Source of the DNA: Hirundichthys speculiger
Lineage: Eukaryota > Chordata > Actinopteri > Beloniformes > Exocoetidae
Direction: 5' to 3'
Assembly: GCA_018398805.1 (NCBI GenBank)
Contig: JAGFBZ010001965.1
Location: 1-64,000, forward strand
DNA: 64,000 nucleotides
Shown here one piece after another: positions 25,113 to 36,453 of this stretch (position 1 is its first letter; the number at the start of each line of letters is the position of its first letter). Under the pieces are notes generated by a model. That model worked only from the letters and a program-made list of their open reading frames with translations. It was not told where the DNA came from and made no database searches. A program made the position numbers and the translations under genes.

Positions 25113-25916
25113 CTTACTGAATCTAAAAAATATAAAAGGTGATGAATGCACTCCTATTAGAGAATCTGTTTTGCGGTCCATCATGGTTCACAGGGTGACT
25201 GATACAGCTGAGCCATCGTTGCAGTTATTAATTGCACCTGAACCTCTCCTGCTCCGATGACTTAAGGATTTGCTGTAAAAAAAAGTTGAAACAAAACTGC
25301 AGTTTCATCATAAACTTGGCCCTCATAGTTCCAGTCGTTTGTCAACGCAGCCCAACAGCGACGTCGAATCTGCTCCGAACCAGACTGGTACGAAGATGAG
25401 GCCACGACCGCGACCTGAACGTGACGTTTTTCTTGTTACATAACTGCTGTCAATCGCAGATGTGCTCCGCCGACGGACTCGGGACCAGGGTTATTATAGT
25501 TAACGAAAACTAAGACTAAAACTAAAACTAGCAATGAAAAAATATTTCAGTTAACTGAAATAAAAATAAAAACTACAATTAAAAAAAAAAAGAAAACTAA
25601 ATAAAAACTACAATGAAGGATGTAAAACTAACTAAAACTAAACTGAATTGTAGATAAATTCAGCTTCGTTTTCGTTGTTGTTTCGTTTTCTCCCTCGATT
25701 ACTGCCATAGAGATTACTGCCTGTCCTGCAGCAGCCGCCGCTATGCTACCCTCCCTCCAGAGAGGGGGCAGCATAGCGGATATAGACCTTTTCGGGCCAG
25801 CCCCCCGGAAGTACCCCCGTCCACCATTGCGGGGTTGTGCTACAGAGCGACACTTTCACCACCGGCTCGCAGATTAACCAGTGGTTTTTCTCTTTCTACA
25901 AATATATATTTTTATA

Positions 25917-26098
25917 ATGTCGAGTCGGTCGAGTGGGAATAATGTTCCGTCATAAACTGTGCCAACAATGGTGTGAAAATTCAACAATGGAAGAAGAAAG
26001 TATGCACGAAGACTGCCTTGTTTGCAGAACAAGAAGTTAGGAAGACGTGGGTGAAAAATATCAACAGAAAGGACTTTGTTCCAAATGAATACAGCCGG
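25917..26098 (+). pseudogene. THAP-domain exon remnant inside the transposon
   Basis: From 25943 the frame reads CSVINCANNGVKIQQWKKKV, then CTKTALFAEQEVRKTW and VKNINRKDFVPNEYSR, stopping at a GTGAGT splice donor (26099). C-x4-C, the tryptophans and W-V/I-K-x-I-N-R-K-D-F-V-P-x-x-x-S-R are hallmarks of the first half of THAP zinc-binding domains; the following exon with C-x-x-H is absent. An ATG at 25917 with a THAP-like leader (MSSRSSGNN) is one base out of frame, so the exon is frameshifted. Confidence 0.7.
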
Positions 26099-26223
26099 GT
26101 GAGTTTTCGTTAACATTCAGTCTCGTACTACTCATAGTCTCGCTGAGAGTCCCGGACGATTCTGGCCGAAAGAACAGCAGTATGAGGCTACTGTAGCCCT
26201 CGGCACTAGCACAAGCCTTTAAA

Positions 26224-26254
26224 TGAATGAATGAATGAATGAATGAATGAATGA
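26224..26254 (+). repeat. AATG microsatellite inside the P-like element
   Basis: About eight AATG units within 25486-26852. Confidence 0.9.
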
Positions 26255-27734
26255 CTTAGAAGAATGATAAAATAAATTAAATATAACATTAACACATAGC
26301 CTAATTTACCGCTCGCGTTAACATTACAGCAGCATAATCTTTATGGCTTGTTGACGTTAGTTATAGCCAGCGTTCCACAGTTTTTAGTGTTTGGTTATGG
26401 GAATAGATCATGCTATTTCCATAACCAATCATTAAAAAACAGCGATAAACTACCTTCATCTGTAAACTGGAGGCCACTGCCTAACATCATCAATCCAAGA
26501 CATGTCTGTGTTTATCCGTAACAGATGCTCCACGCTGCTGTGTTTGGGTTAGTTGGTGGAGCACCGCACACTCCAGTTAGGCGGGGCCACTAGGGGGCGC
26601 ATGTCCACAATTTTCAAGTCGAAAAGGGTGATAACTGCTGCATACTGCAAGAAGAAGAAAAACTAAAACTAAGACTAAACTAAAACTAAATAAAACTAAA
26701 ACTGAAACTAGTCAATTCCTCAAAATAAAAACTAAACTAAAACTACTAAATTACTTGTTGAACTAACTAAAACTAAACTGAAATAAAAAAGCAAACTGGA
26801 AAACTAAATAAAAATAAAAACTAAAGAAAATTTCAAAACTATAATAACCTTGCTCGGGACTGATTAATCTCCTTCCCGGCTGTCACAGAAACATTGTTGT
26901 TGGGCTTTTGTCCTGCTGGGGAGGATTGCTTTTTTTGCTGATGTGCAGCGGTGCTTCTTTAAGCCAGAAGACTTCAGACCTGACGGATGAGGAAGCAACG
27001 CGTCCTCTGGCAACCGGATCATCGCGCTTCGCGTGGGTTTTGTGCCGGATGTCCTCTCTGGCGCAACCCTCCCCGCTAATCCTCGGGGAGTTGGGTTAAC
27101 GGAGGCTGGGGATCGGTCCGGCGACCTTCCCCGACCTCCACAGAGCAATGACGCGCCGTCACGAACCCCGAGGGGCGGAGTCACGTCACACGGACGATAA
27201 ACCGACAGAGAAATTTACTTACTGTCTCCGTGAAGACATTAGTTGGAAATTTACGTCACGCAAAGACCGAATTGTCGTCCGGTGACTGGTTGCTGTACGA
27301 AAGCTCGTGTTCTTCCCGTCACACTCGGATGTTACCGACTTCAATTTTCTGCAATCACAAGTTTTATCTGTTCATCACTGGAGCGTCTCCCTAAGTTCCC
27401 ATCATCTCCCTTCTCTTCACTCTCAGGCTTCGATGACTCACTATTACCTCACTTAAAATCTACCTCTTTGTTTCTCTCAACTCCACTCGCCTGCATTTTC
27501 TCCTCCTCGTGGACCACTTCCCTCGTTTCCTTCTGTCCTATCTCATATTATTGAGACTCAGCCGTCAGTTCACTGCTCTGAAATGAAAATATCTCATCTC
27601 GCAAAGTCGTCTGGAGCTACTTTGTTCATGTCCAGGTGTCACCCGGTGTCTTTTTGAGGGACGTGACCTTGCAAAGCGAGACTCTTGTCTTGCTTTTCCT
27701 TCTTTGAGGCGCATCTGTGACAGAGACAAAGTAT

Positions 27735-27842
27735 AAAGGGTTAGGGTTAGAGGGTTAGGGGGGTAGGGGTTTAGGGCTAGGGTTAAGGGGTAGGATAGGG
27801 TTAGGGGTTAGGGGGTTAGGGGAAGGGGAAGGGGAAGGAGAC
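27735..27842 (+). repeat. Telomere-like repeat block 2
   Basis: GGGTTAGGGTTAGAGGGTTA and related words, ending in a GGGGAA triplet run (about 27818-27838). Same strand as block 1. Confidence 0.8.
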
Positions 27843-28140
27843 TGAACCCAACCTCCCCTCATGCGGGAGGAGGGACAAGCACGGTCCATCCCCCAGCTTC
27901 CTCCCCCCCGTCTGAAAAAGTTTGTTGGGGAGGCGGTGGACCCTGAAAATAACGGGGCGTGCACGGGGACGACCTCCGCGCCTCCCGCATTGGACCACCG
28001 TCCACCCCCCGTCCTGCATGGACATATTTTATTCTCTTTTTTTAATGAAATTAATTTAAATGATTTTTTTATTAAACAAATAAATAAAATGAAATAAAAA
28101 ATAAAATGAATTTCTTTTTAATCTAAAATTAAAGGAACAA

Positions 28141-28199
28141 TAGTGTGCCGCAGCAACGTTTCGACCTAAAAAGGTCTTCTTCAGGCCTGGCACACACTA
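28141..28199 (-). ncRNA. Hammerhead-like stem-loop motif (possible Penelope-type remnant)
   Basis: The minus strand reads CCTGAAGAAGACC TTTT TAGGTCGAAACG, bracketed by complementary arms TAGTGTGTGCC and GGCACACTA. CTGANGA, a hairpin, then GAAA is the core order of a hammerhead ribozyme, and CTGAAGAAG...CGAAACGTTG words are known from Penelope-like retroelements. An extra A sits between the CTGAAGA box and the stem and the cleavage-site strand is not clear, so activity is doubtful. Confidence 0.3.
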
Positions 28200-28529
28200 A
28201 ATTATCAAAAAAAAAAATGGCTTGGTCTTCAGGTTCAAGTTCCAACAAGTTTCCTGGCTTGAGCAAAAATTAATGAACTAGAATATCACAGTCCTATTTA
28301 TACCTGCCCCTCTGTGGCTTTTAAAACCGAATGATTCTAGGCAATTCTAATTTTGTGCTTCCAATCGCCTTTTATGAAATTTAGAAAAAAATCTTATAGA
28401 ACAGCTCATTTTTTTGCTAAATCTATTAAATTTCAAATCTAGAATCTACTATATGTGCTTTTCATAGATATGTATTCATTTAATTTTTATAGATGAATTT
28501 ACATGCCCAATAAGATTTTTTAGACCCAG

Positions 28530-28685
28530 GCTAGGGTTAGGATCAGGGACTAGGGTTGGGAATTGGATTGGGGTTAGGAGGGGGGTTAGAGTTAGAGATT
28601 AGGGTTAGGGGGTAGGATAGGGTTAGGGTTAGGGTGGGGTGGGGGTTGGGGTTAGGAGGGGGGTTAGAGTTAGGGATTAGGTAAG
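28530..28685 (+). repeat. Telomere-like repeat block 3
   Basis: CTAGGGTTAGGATCAGGGAC and GGTTAGGGTTAGGGTGGGG-like words, partly repeated in a longer unit (GGGGTTAGGAGGGGGGTTAGAGTTAG, split here for length, occurs twice). Confidence 0.75.
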
Positions 28686-29496
28686 AGACTGACCCTTAGG
28701 TAGATAGTTCATCGTTCAGTCCCCCGGTGCAGCGGTCCTGTGGATCCAGATCCTCTCCGCCCTTCTCCTCCGTCCATCCGTCCGATGGTCATTGTGTTCT
28801 AGACCGGTTATTGAAAGACGGTTGAGGGAATGACATTGTATTCTGGTGAATTTTTTTCTCGAGTGTCAAGACTAGGTGTAGACAGTTTTATAAAGTCTGT
28901 AAGTTTTGTAACCTGTCTTGACATACCTGGTGGAAATGTGTTAGAAAATGCTGCTTTGTCCATGATGCGTTTATGGTGTATAGCTTGAATTAGCTTAAAG
29001 TACTGCTTACTGGTGTGTCTAGTGATAGGGTCCGGTGGTTCTGTTAATGTGATATGAGGAGCATGTATGTGTGTGTGAATGGGAGGTTTGGGGGTGCTCT
29101 CAGGTCCGCTCCAGTGTTGGTGTCCATGGTGGAAGGCTCCTACCTTATTGTTGCTGTAGGTTGCATACTGGGTCAGGTCTTGGTTCCTTGTATTGTCCTG
29201 GTTGGTTTAGACAGTGCATGATCCGCTGCTGTTGTTGGAGTCCTGTATCCTGGAGAGTTCCAGGTCTAGAAGATAAGCTCCGGAGGAAGAAAGGTTATTG
29301 TTTGTTCGTGAAATTATGATAAATGGGAAGAAAATCCAGTGATCCAGTTGCAAAAAGTTCTTGTCCGGAAGGAAGCTAGGAAAAGTTGAAAAGGAGCCTC
29401 TTGATCCAGGGGGTTCAGGGCCGGTGGAGCCCCCCACCATTTAAAAAAGAACACACCATAAGTTAAAATAAGATAATGTATTGCTTCCTCAGGGGA

Positions 29497-29542
29497 TTGG
29501 GATTAGGATTAGGGGTTAGGGGGTTAGGGTTAGGGGTTAGTG
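29497..29542 (+). repeat. Telomere-like repeat block 4
   Basis: Short run GGATTAGGATTAGGGGTTAG followed by GGGGTTAGGGTTAGG. Same strand as blocks 1-3. Confidence 0.7.
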
Positions 29543-29545
29543 TTG

Positions 29546-31554
29546 TTCAGAGATATTCGGACAGACAGAAGAGCTGCTGTGTGCTAAAGTACGCAGCTGT
29601 CTGCATTTAGACCTCCAAACAGAAGGCGTCGTCCCAACTTCTTCTGACTCGGGGGGTATTTTATAAGACCTCGGTTGCTCCAGAAAACACTGCAACAACC
29701 GACAACGACTGTGTTTTATTTACAGGGTAAGTATAAAAACAATTCCCTTCAACGCGATATTTGCTGAGTCGCAACCATGTGACTCAGAGCTTTAAAGCTG
29801 AGGCTCCTCATACTTCAGGGCCTTTGAGGCGTAATGTGCTGACGGCTTCGTTTCTGCACCTAGAAAGCAGTAAAGTGTCAGCCGGTGCCTCTGCTGCTGC
29901 GGCGCAGGAAGATGGTGGCATGTCCGTCAATTAGACGGGTAACACCTTATTACGACGCCCGAGCATCTCCTGAGTCACTGCGCCGGGGAGCAAAAAAAGC
30001 AGAGGAGGATTTAAAAGTAGAAAAGTGATGAGCTGTGTGGGAAAGAAAGTTGGAAAATATCAGCTTTGTCTTATTTTCCTCTCACAGAGGTGCAGATAGC
30101 GGCCTGATTACTTCAGCCGAACGGTGAAAGACTGTCCATGTCGGCGTGACCTTTTCCGTGCTAATTTTTATTCACTCCAAATCGATTTTTCACCCTGTTC
30201 TCGAAGAACTTTAATGTCACGTCATCAGTTCTGCTCCGACCTTTCTTTGCAATGCTGAGAGGAAGGTTGTGCGAGGACATGACATCAGCGTCCAGTGACG
30301 CGCCGTGAAAGGCGCACCATGCAGCCACGCCCCTCCAGACCAGATGGGGGCAGCGTATCGTCCAACGGCACCGCCAGAGATGAGGGAGGAACGGGCCCGA
30401 AGATGTGAGCTGTGGGTGGCTGCAGGGATCGGAGGACTGGAAGATCCCGGAGCACTCGCCCTGGGATTCGTCTAACACTTTTTATGGACAGCATCATGTT
30501 TCGTAGTTTATAGTATAGTCATATCGTTGTTTTTCATTTTTAGTGCACCAATTAATAAAACCTTTTTTTAAACTGACGTTTTAGGTTCTTTTAACTCTGA
30601 TTAACCCCTGATTCAAAGAACCTGCGATCCTCTGGACTCCTGGGCTCACTTCCAGGTGGCGTTGTCAGTTTTTTACCAGTTTTTAACATTTATAATATTT
30701 ATGATATTTGGCCCCGTTGCCTCTGAAACCGAGTCATATATTGGGTCCATATTGTCCACAAAGATTCATGTTTTTTTTGTGTGTGTGTGTTTTTTCTCTG
30801 CACTGTTGCACCTTTTTTCTGATTTGCAGTCGTAGCGTCCTGCTCTCCCGGGTGCGGTCGCTCCATATCCCATATGTTTTTGAGCCTCTCCCCGTTCTTA
30901 TCGTCCCTGCTTCCCTGTTACATTTCTATCTGGTGTGTAATTGCCGTGTGCGCCCCGCCACCTGAGACTCCCTTTAACCTCCCCAAAAAACAAACGGAGA
31001 GTGAAGGCAGCAGGATGGGATTCTCTCTCCTCCGAAATCAGCTCATTGGAAACTAGGCCACTGAGCCAGCTGGTACTGGTGTGATAATGGCCAGAATCCC
31101 ATTTTTTAAAAAAAAGAAAGATTCATGTTACTGCAGTTTTTCCCATTTAACATGGGAATTTAAAAATCCAGCGCACAAGGCTTAAACCTTCAACCGCGCG
31201 TCTTTGAAGTCCTGGTGAAGTACGACAGCTGATTATAATATAAAACAAAAGGCACTAAAAACCCTTAATCATTGAACAGTTGCTGTTATTAATGGAGACA
31301 TGCTCTTACATGCAACACTGACACATTTTCTTCATGAATATTCAAAAAAATGTATTGAACGAATTATAGGCTCTGATTAGCTGATCACGATTAATCGCAT
31401 TTTATCAAACAGGAATATTTGTTACGATAAGTGAAGAGCAAAAACATTTCTTTTTCATCTGTGCTTATTTGTGCTACATTCACAGATTAGTGCAAACTCA
31501 ACGTGCAGTTATAGCTCTTAAATTCACCATTTTGAGACATTATTGAAAACGCCT
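29546..31554. other. No feature recognised
   Basis: Anonymous DNA. Short frames only. Confidence 0.4.
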
Positions 31555-31960
31555 GTCATGGCCCGGGTCGGCAGCGTGACCCGGGTGGGCAGCGTGATCC
31601 GGGTCGGCCGCGGCAGAAGTCCTGTGTTCTGTGTCAAGTTGGCGTCTCTCCCTGTCTCTAGTGCTTCCTGTTACTTTAAAGGTTTATCTTGTCTTCGTTG
31701 TGTTCAGCTTTTTTTCCTTCCCCCTTGCCATCCTGATTGTTTGCATCTGCCTCTTGTTTGTCCCTCTGTGTATTTAAGTCCTGTCTTTTCTGGTTTAGTC
31801 TTGGTGTTTGTAACCCTGGTTGTCTCTCTGTTTGTCTCCTATCCCGTTTCCCCATTTTTGGATTTAAGATAAGTTAGTATTTTAGTTTGAATAAACACCT
31901 TCTTTATTCTACTTCTGCATTTTTGGGTCCTTCCTCTGCACCTTCACTGTCTTGAAACAT
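31555..31960 (+). mobile_element. Possible solo LTR
   Basis: Starts TGTCATGGCCCGGGTCGGC, with three tandem GGGTCGGCAGCGTGACCC-like units, and runs to AATAAACACC (polyadenylation-like signal at about 31889) and CTGTCTTGAAACA. The composition and the promoter-like start and polyA-like end suggest an LTR of a fish retroelement, but no clean target duplication or inverted termini are seen. Confidence 0.35.
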
Positions 31961-32502
31961 ACTTCCAGTAAACTCCGGTGAAGCCTGACCTCTAAAAACG
32001 GTGAACGAGATATCTTTGACAAAGTCAACAGACTGACAGATTGATTTTTTTTTTTTTTTTTAAGTGTCATTTGTACCTTCGAAAATGGTGAACAGAGAAA
32101 CCAAAGCAGCTGATATCTGTGCAGGCAGCAGGAGCGCCGTGGACGAGTTTTGCTGCGTTTCTTTTTTATTTGCTCCGTTAAAGTTCTACTGAGGATGTTT
32201 CAGAAGCAGAGCGGTCAAAATGGCGCGACAGCTGCGCACCAGTCTGGATATCTCTCCAGGTTTGTGGTGCCTTTCCTCTACTTCGTGGTCCACAGTCAGC
32301 GACGACTCCCTATTGTCGTTCATCGATGGCAGCTTAATTCGGTCGGTGTTGTTCCTGTGGGCCAACGCAGGTCTGGAGAGCTACCGGGTCTCAGGAGAGA
32401 CGACGGCCCGGCTTCAGAGGACGGAGGCTCCTCAGCAGGGTTCGCCCGACGGCTGGGGCCCCAAGTTCGGTGCCAAAGCGTGTAATGCAGCCTGGTTAGC
32501 AG

Positions 32503-32791
32503 TAGGGTTGAGTATTGGCAAGGACTTCGCAATACGATACGTATCATGATACTTTATTATCACGATATATTGCGATATTGTACCCAGTTAATATCAAAAC
32601 TAAAAGTAGAGATGAAAATCAAGTTGCTGTATATGTTCATCAGATGATATTGATCATTCAAAACAACCTATTTATTGTTTATTATTAGTGTTTTTGAAAA
32701 ATACAATATTAGGAGCTGAAAAATCGATATTATATTGGGCGGGCGAAAATCGCGATATATTGCCAAATCGATTTTTTTTTTCACAGCTTTA
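32503..32791 (+). mobile_element. hAT-type MITE B family, second copy, 289 bp
   Basis: Begins TAGGGTTGAGTATTGGCAAG and shares GCAATACGATA, AAAAGTAGAGATGAAAAT, TTGCTGTATATGTTCATCAG and the right-hand GCGATATATTGCCAAATCGA block with 58932-59305. Flanks GTTAGCAG and GGTAGCAG match at 7 of 8 positions. Confidence 0.75.
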
Positions 32792-32799
32792 GGTAGCAG

Positions 32800-34879
32800 T
32801 GGCGGAGGGAAGTCTCCACGCCGTTCACACAGCCAGATCATTCCTCCTGTGCAAAATCCACGTGTTCAAGACTTCATCTAAACCCTCTTCTTTCTCGTCT
32901 TTTCTCAGGATATTTCAGATAAAAAACACTGTTGCATGCTGGCCATTCCTAATTTTAACTTTCCAATAATCTCAGTTGGGCTTTTACTTCCAGGAACGAG
33001 CTGGCTGGTGGCTGGATGTCGTTGGTCTTCAGGTTCACAGCCTCCGACCGGTTCATTGAAGCCTTCAGCGAGGCCAAGAGTAATGATCTGTGTAATCAGT
33101 CGAGACATGTTGCGTTCATTTGCAAGTGTAATTTTATCTGAAGATGGTTCAATAACTCAGAGCAGCTCCTTCACGTCCTCCTGCCTGGATGAGAGCTTTT
33201 TCTAAGGACCTATTATTTAATCAAAAGCTGTAATTTTACGTCCCCTGCTCCCCCGTACAGCCCGTAGGACTCTGTGTGTACGGCACGTTTAGAGTCGATT
33301 AATGGCGTTTGTTTTTACTGGAGCTCCTCGAACCTGAACTGGGGCTAAAGGTAAACTAGCTCGGAGGAAGAGATGGCGGCAAAGCGCCTCCGTCAGACGG
33401 GCGGGGAGCGAGTCGGTGATGTACTTCAGACGATATTGTCAGCAGTAAATCACATTTAAGGGGAGGGTTTGTTTCCACCTCACTCAGGATTAGTTCATTA
33501 CCGGGAGCAGCTCTGACATTCAGCAATGACAAAGTGAGAGACCGAGGCGCAGGTACGCACCCTTTTACAACTCGTAAACTCCCCTTGGCATTTACGAAGC
33601 ACCGATGCACACAAACAACGCGCTCGCTAGCAGGCGGCGGCATCTCAACCTTGAACACATTCGTCCAATTCACCAAACGAGACGCATTAGAGCTGCGAGT
33701 CATTACAGGTGTTTGCAATCAGAGGGCGGATATAAACCCACAACAGAACAAAAAACAGAGGAGCAGATGAGATAATGAGGGTTGTGGAGGTAAACAACGA
33801 TAACAGGATGAGCTCAGAGGCTGCGGTCCGCCAGCGCGACACGGCGGGATGAAGGTGGATGTGACGAGCCGCATCCTGTTCATTGATCTGAACGCTGAGC
33901 TCTCGGGGCTGCTGGGGTTTCATTACCGCGCCGGTGTGTGTTTGGGATAATTGAGGCAGAAAATAAGGGCAGCGGGAGTCATTAAACACTGAATTTGCAC
34001 AAATTTTCAAAAGTATGGAACGCCTTTTCGCGAAATTTCGGGTTCTGAAATTTCTTCCGACCTAAAAATTTTTCCTACAATTATAGCCTCAACTGTAATT
34101 TTCTCCTACATTGTAACAAAATCCTACCAGCACATAAATAAATGATTCTGCACAAGAAAAGCAAGCAACAAATGAAATATTTAGCTTAAGATTTTGCAGA
34201 AAATGTTCAGATGTAACTTTAAAAAGTAATCATAAGTTACTAATTTAATTACGCATTTTTCTTGCGTAATGTAACGGATTATCATCTTGCCAACGAATAT
34301 ACGACAAACCCTGTAAAGTAACCTCCTGAATAAGGTTTAATACAGCTGGAACTTACACAGGCAGATGCATCATAAAGACGTGCATCTGATTTGAAACCTA
34401 TGCAATATAAATACTGTCCATACAAAGTATTTAAAAATACAAGAAACTAACCTTTTCTCTTCCGCAATAACAGTCAGGCAGCAGAATATCTGAAGTTGCT
34501 GCTATGCTCTCTCTCTCTCGTCACGATCATCTTCTAAATGTAATGCAGAAGGCATTTGTTTAATAGCATAGCGTTAATGTTATAGCGTGTTTTACAAAGA
34601 AGCACATAGGCAGCGGGATAGCTACTTACCAGAGTTACCAGAGGTGATCCTAGCTTGGCTACTGCTGCTGGGTTGAGATCCATCAGTCTGAAGCGTCAAA
34701 ATCACGACACTCGTTATCACATGTTGTGTGTTCAAATGTTTCTGCGTGTTAGCCGTGTTCCCTCCCGACGCTGTTATCTCCACTTTACAATGACTGCTAG
34801 TTGCCTTGTTGCCATCTTTCTTTGGTGAAGTGAAGCCAAACTTTGGAGTGTTTGAACCTGGTGGGCGCCATTGTTGTTT
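32800..34879. other. No gene supported
   Basis: Anonymous DNA. Some stretches (33360-33420, 33780-33960) are GC-richer and could be conserved non-coding DNA, but this cannot be judged from one sequence. Confidence 0.35.
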
Positions 34880-35085
34880 ACAACTGCAATGCGCGTGCTA
34901 AACCGACGTAACTTAATCACGTAAGTGCTTTCTGGAATTGACTGTGCGTAACTTGCGTAAATTACGTGAGATTCGTGCTGGTTGGAATCGATAAGAGAAT
35001 CGCTGGATAAACTGCCAAACGATTCCATGGAATTGAAACATGGAACCGGTTCTCTACAGGAACCGGTTCTCGATTCCCAACCCTA
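34880..35085 (+). mobile_element. Right-end fragment of a hAT-type element
   Basis: Ends GGAACCGGTTCTCGATTCCC AACCCTA, the form of a TAGGGTTGGGAATCG terminus common in fish hAT-type MITEs. No matching left end or target duplication was found within 1 kb. Confidence 0.4.
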
Positions 35086-35756
35086 ATGGTTACCCGTATG
35101 GACAGATGTCGCTAAGAGCCAGAACCGTCAGCAGAAATCCTCCGGGCCGAATGGCGTCCACATCTGAGTTTTAATGGAAGAAAGCTCAGTGCAAAGTCCC
35201 GAGAAGATACGAACAAACGGCTGCCACTCATGTGGCTCCGCCTCTGAACTGACGGTGGGCGGGTCAGCTATAACGCTACTTTCTGTTATTACCACAGACA
35301 ACATGTTCATTTAACATTTTACGAAGGGATTCTCAAAGTTCTGCTGATGGAGCGACAGTTGAAGGAGCAGGCGAGTGATTGAGACGTAAATGCAGCCATG
35401 AAATCAGACGCTTCATCACTGAGAGGCTCAGCGTGATTGCAAATCTCCTGAGCTTCCACGCAGATACCCTTGTTTTTCTTTTTAACAGCTTCACTGCCTC
35501 TAACCAGATGTGTGAATCACAAAGTTGCACAGATGAGTCTTGTGGCTTTCTACTGTTTCACCCACGGACTTGTTGAGTCTCTGATTTCGTACCAAATTCT
35601 TCACATCCACTCGTACAGCTGGTTATTTTCAGTCAGAGTTCAGAGCAGCTTTGCTCTGCTTTACAGCTGGCCAGCTGTTGAAGTAGGTGTTACTGTTTTA
35701 ACCTTCCAAGGAAGTGAAGTCTCTGCTGGCTCCTCGTCACCTTGTTATGTTGTTAA

Positions 35757-36449
35757 AGGTAGGGTAAGTGATTCTACATGTGACCCCCCCCCCCCCCCAC
35801 CCCCCACCCACCCGCTGCCCATGTCATTAATAAACAGTAAAATAAATAAATAAATGGGGGGGGGAAGGGTCCAGGTGTGCAGAACTGACTCAAGGAAGCT
35901 CTGGAGGAAACTCTGGGGGAGCTCTAGAGGAAGCTCCAATGGGAGCTCTGGAGGAAGCTCTGGAGGAAGCTCCGAAGGAAGCTCTGGAGGAAGCTCCGGT
36001 GGGAAAACTGGCAGAAGCTCTGGAGGAAGCTTTGGAGGAAGCTCTGGCAGAAGCTCCGGTGGGAGCTCCAGTGGAAGCTCTGGAGGAAGCTCTGGAGGAA
36101 GCTCTGGCGGGAGCTCCGGAGGAAGCTCCGGCGGGAGCCCTAGGGGAAGCTCTGGAGGAAGCTCTGGCAGAAGCTCTGGAGGAAGCTCTGGCAGAAGCTC
36201 TGGCAGAAGCTCCGGCGGGAGCTCTGGAGGAAGCTCTGGCAGAAGCTCCGGCGGGAGCTCTGGCAGAAGCTCCGGTGGAAGCTCTGGAAGAAGCTCTGGC
36301 AAAAGCTTTGGTGGGAACTCTGGAGGAAGCTCTGGAGGAAGCTCCGGTGGGAGCTCTGGAGGAAGCTCTGGCAGAACCTTAGGAGGGAGGGGGAGTGTCT
36401 AGCAAAAATATCAACTGAGACACCAATCGAGAAATCACTTATCCTACCT
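35757..36449 (+). mobile_element. TTAA-target MITE containing a 12-bp minisatellite
   Basis: Termini AGGTAGGGTAAGTGATT and (reverse complement) AGGTAGGATAAGTGATT, each next to TTAA (35753-35756 and 36450-36453). TTAA targets are typical of Kolobok and piggyBac types; which one is not decided. The interior is almost entirely the minisatellite at 35888-36385 plus a C tract. Confidence 0.75.
35888..36385 (+). repeat. 12-bp minisatellite (unit GGAAGCTCTGGA and variants)
   Basis: About 40 copies of a 12-bp unit, with variants such as GGGAGCTCCGGT and AGAAGCTCTGGC arranged in mixed order. Because the unit is a multiple of three and lacks stops, long frames open on both strands (Gly-Ser-rich and Glu-Leu-Pro-rich). 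These are artefacts, not proteins I would annotate. Confidence 0.95.
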
Positions 36450-36453
36450 TTAA

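Larger units (their letters stand above)
25486..26852 (+). mobile_element. Non-autonomous P-like DNA transposon with THAP-domain exon remnant
   Basis: A 1,367-bp element with termini CAGGGTTATTATAGTT and (reverse complement of the right end) CAAGGTTATTATAGTT, flanked by a perfect 8-bp duplication CTCGGGAC (25478-25485 and 26853-26860). Both subterminal regions are packed with AACTAAAACT repeats in the same orientation. Inside, plus-strand 25943-26098 encodes a THAP-like exon that ends at a GTGAGT donor. P-superfamily transposases carry THAP domains and P elements make 8-bp duplications, which is why I place it there. hAT is the alternative, as it also gives 8-bp duplications. The rest of the transposase is missing. 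Confidence 0.75.

Noticed and set aside
32150..32549. Two 110-codon overlapping frames
   Set aside because: They run into the MITE at 32503 and share no family motif; shadows of GC-richer anonymous DNA.
35745..36402. Overlapping 182-185-codon frames on both strands rich in Gly-Ser or Glu-Leu-Pro
   Set aside because: They are the translation of a 12-bp minisatellite whose unit length is a multiple of three and lacks stops; no start context, splice sites or non-repeat sequence.
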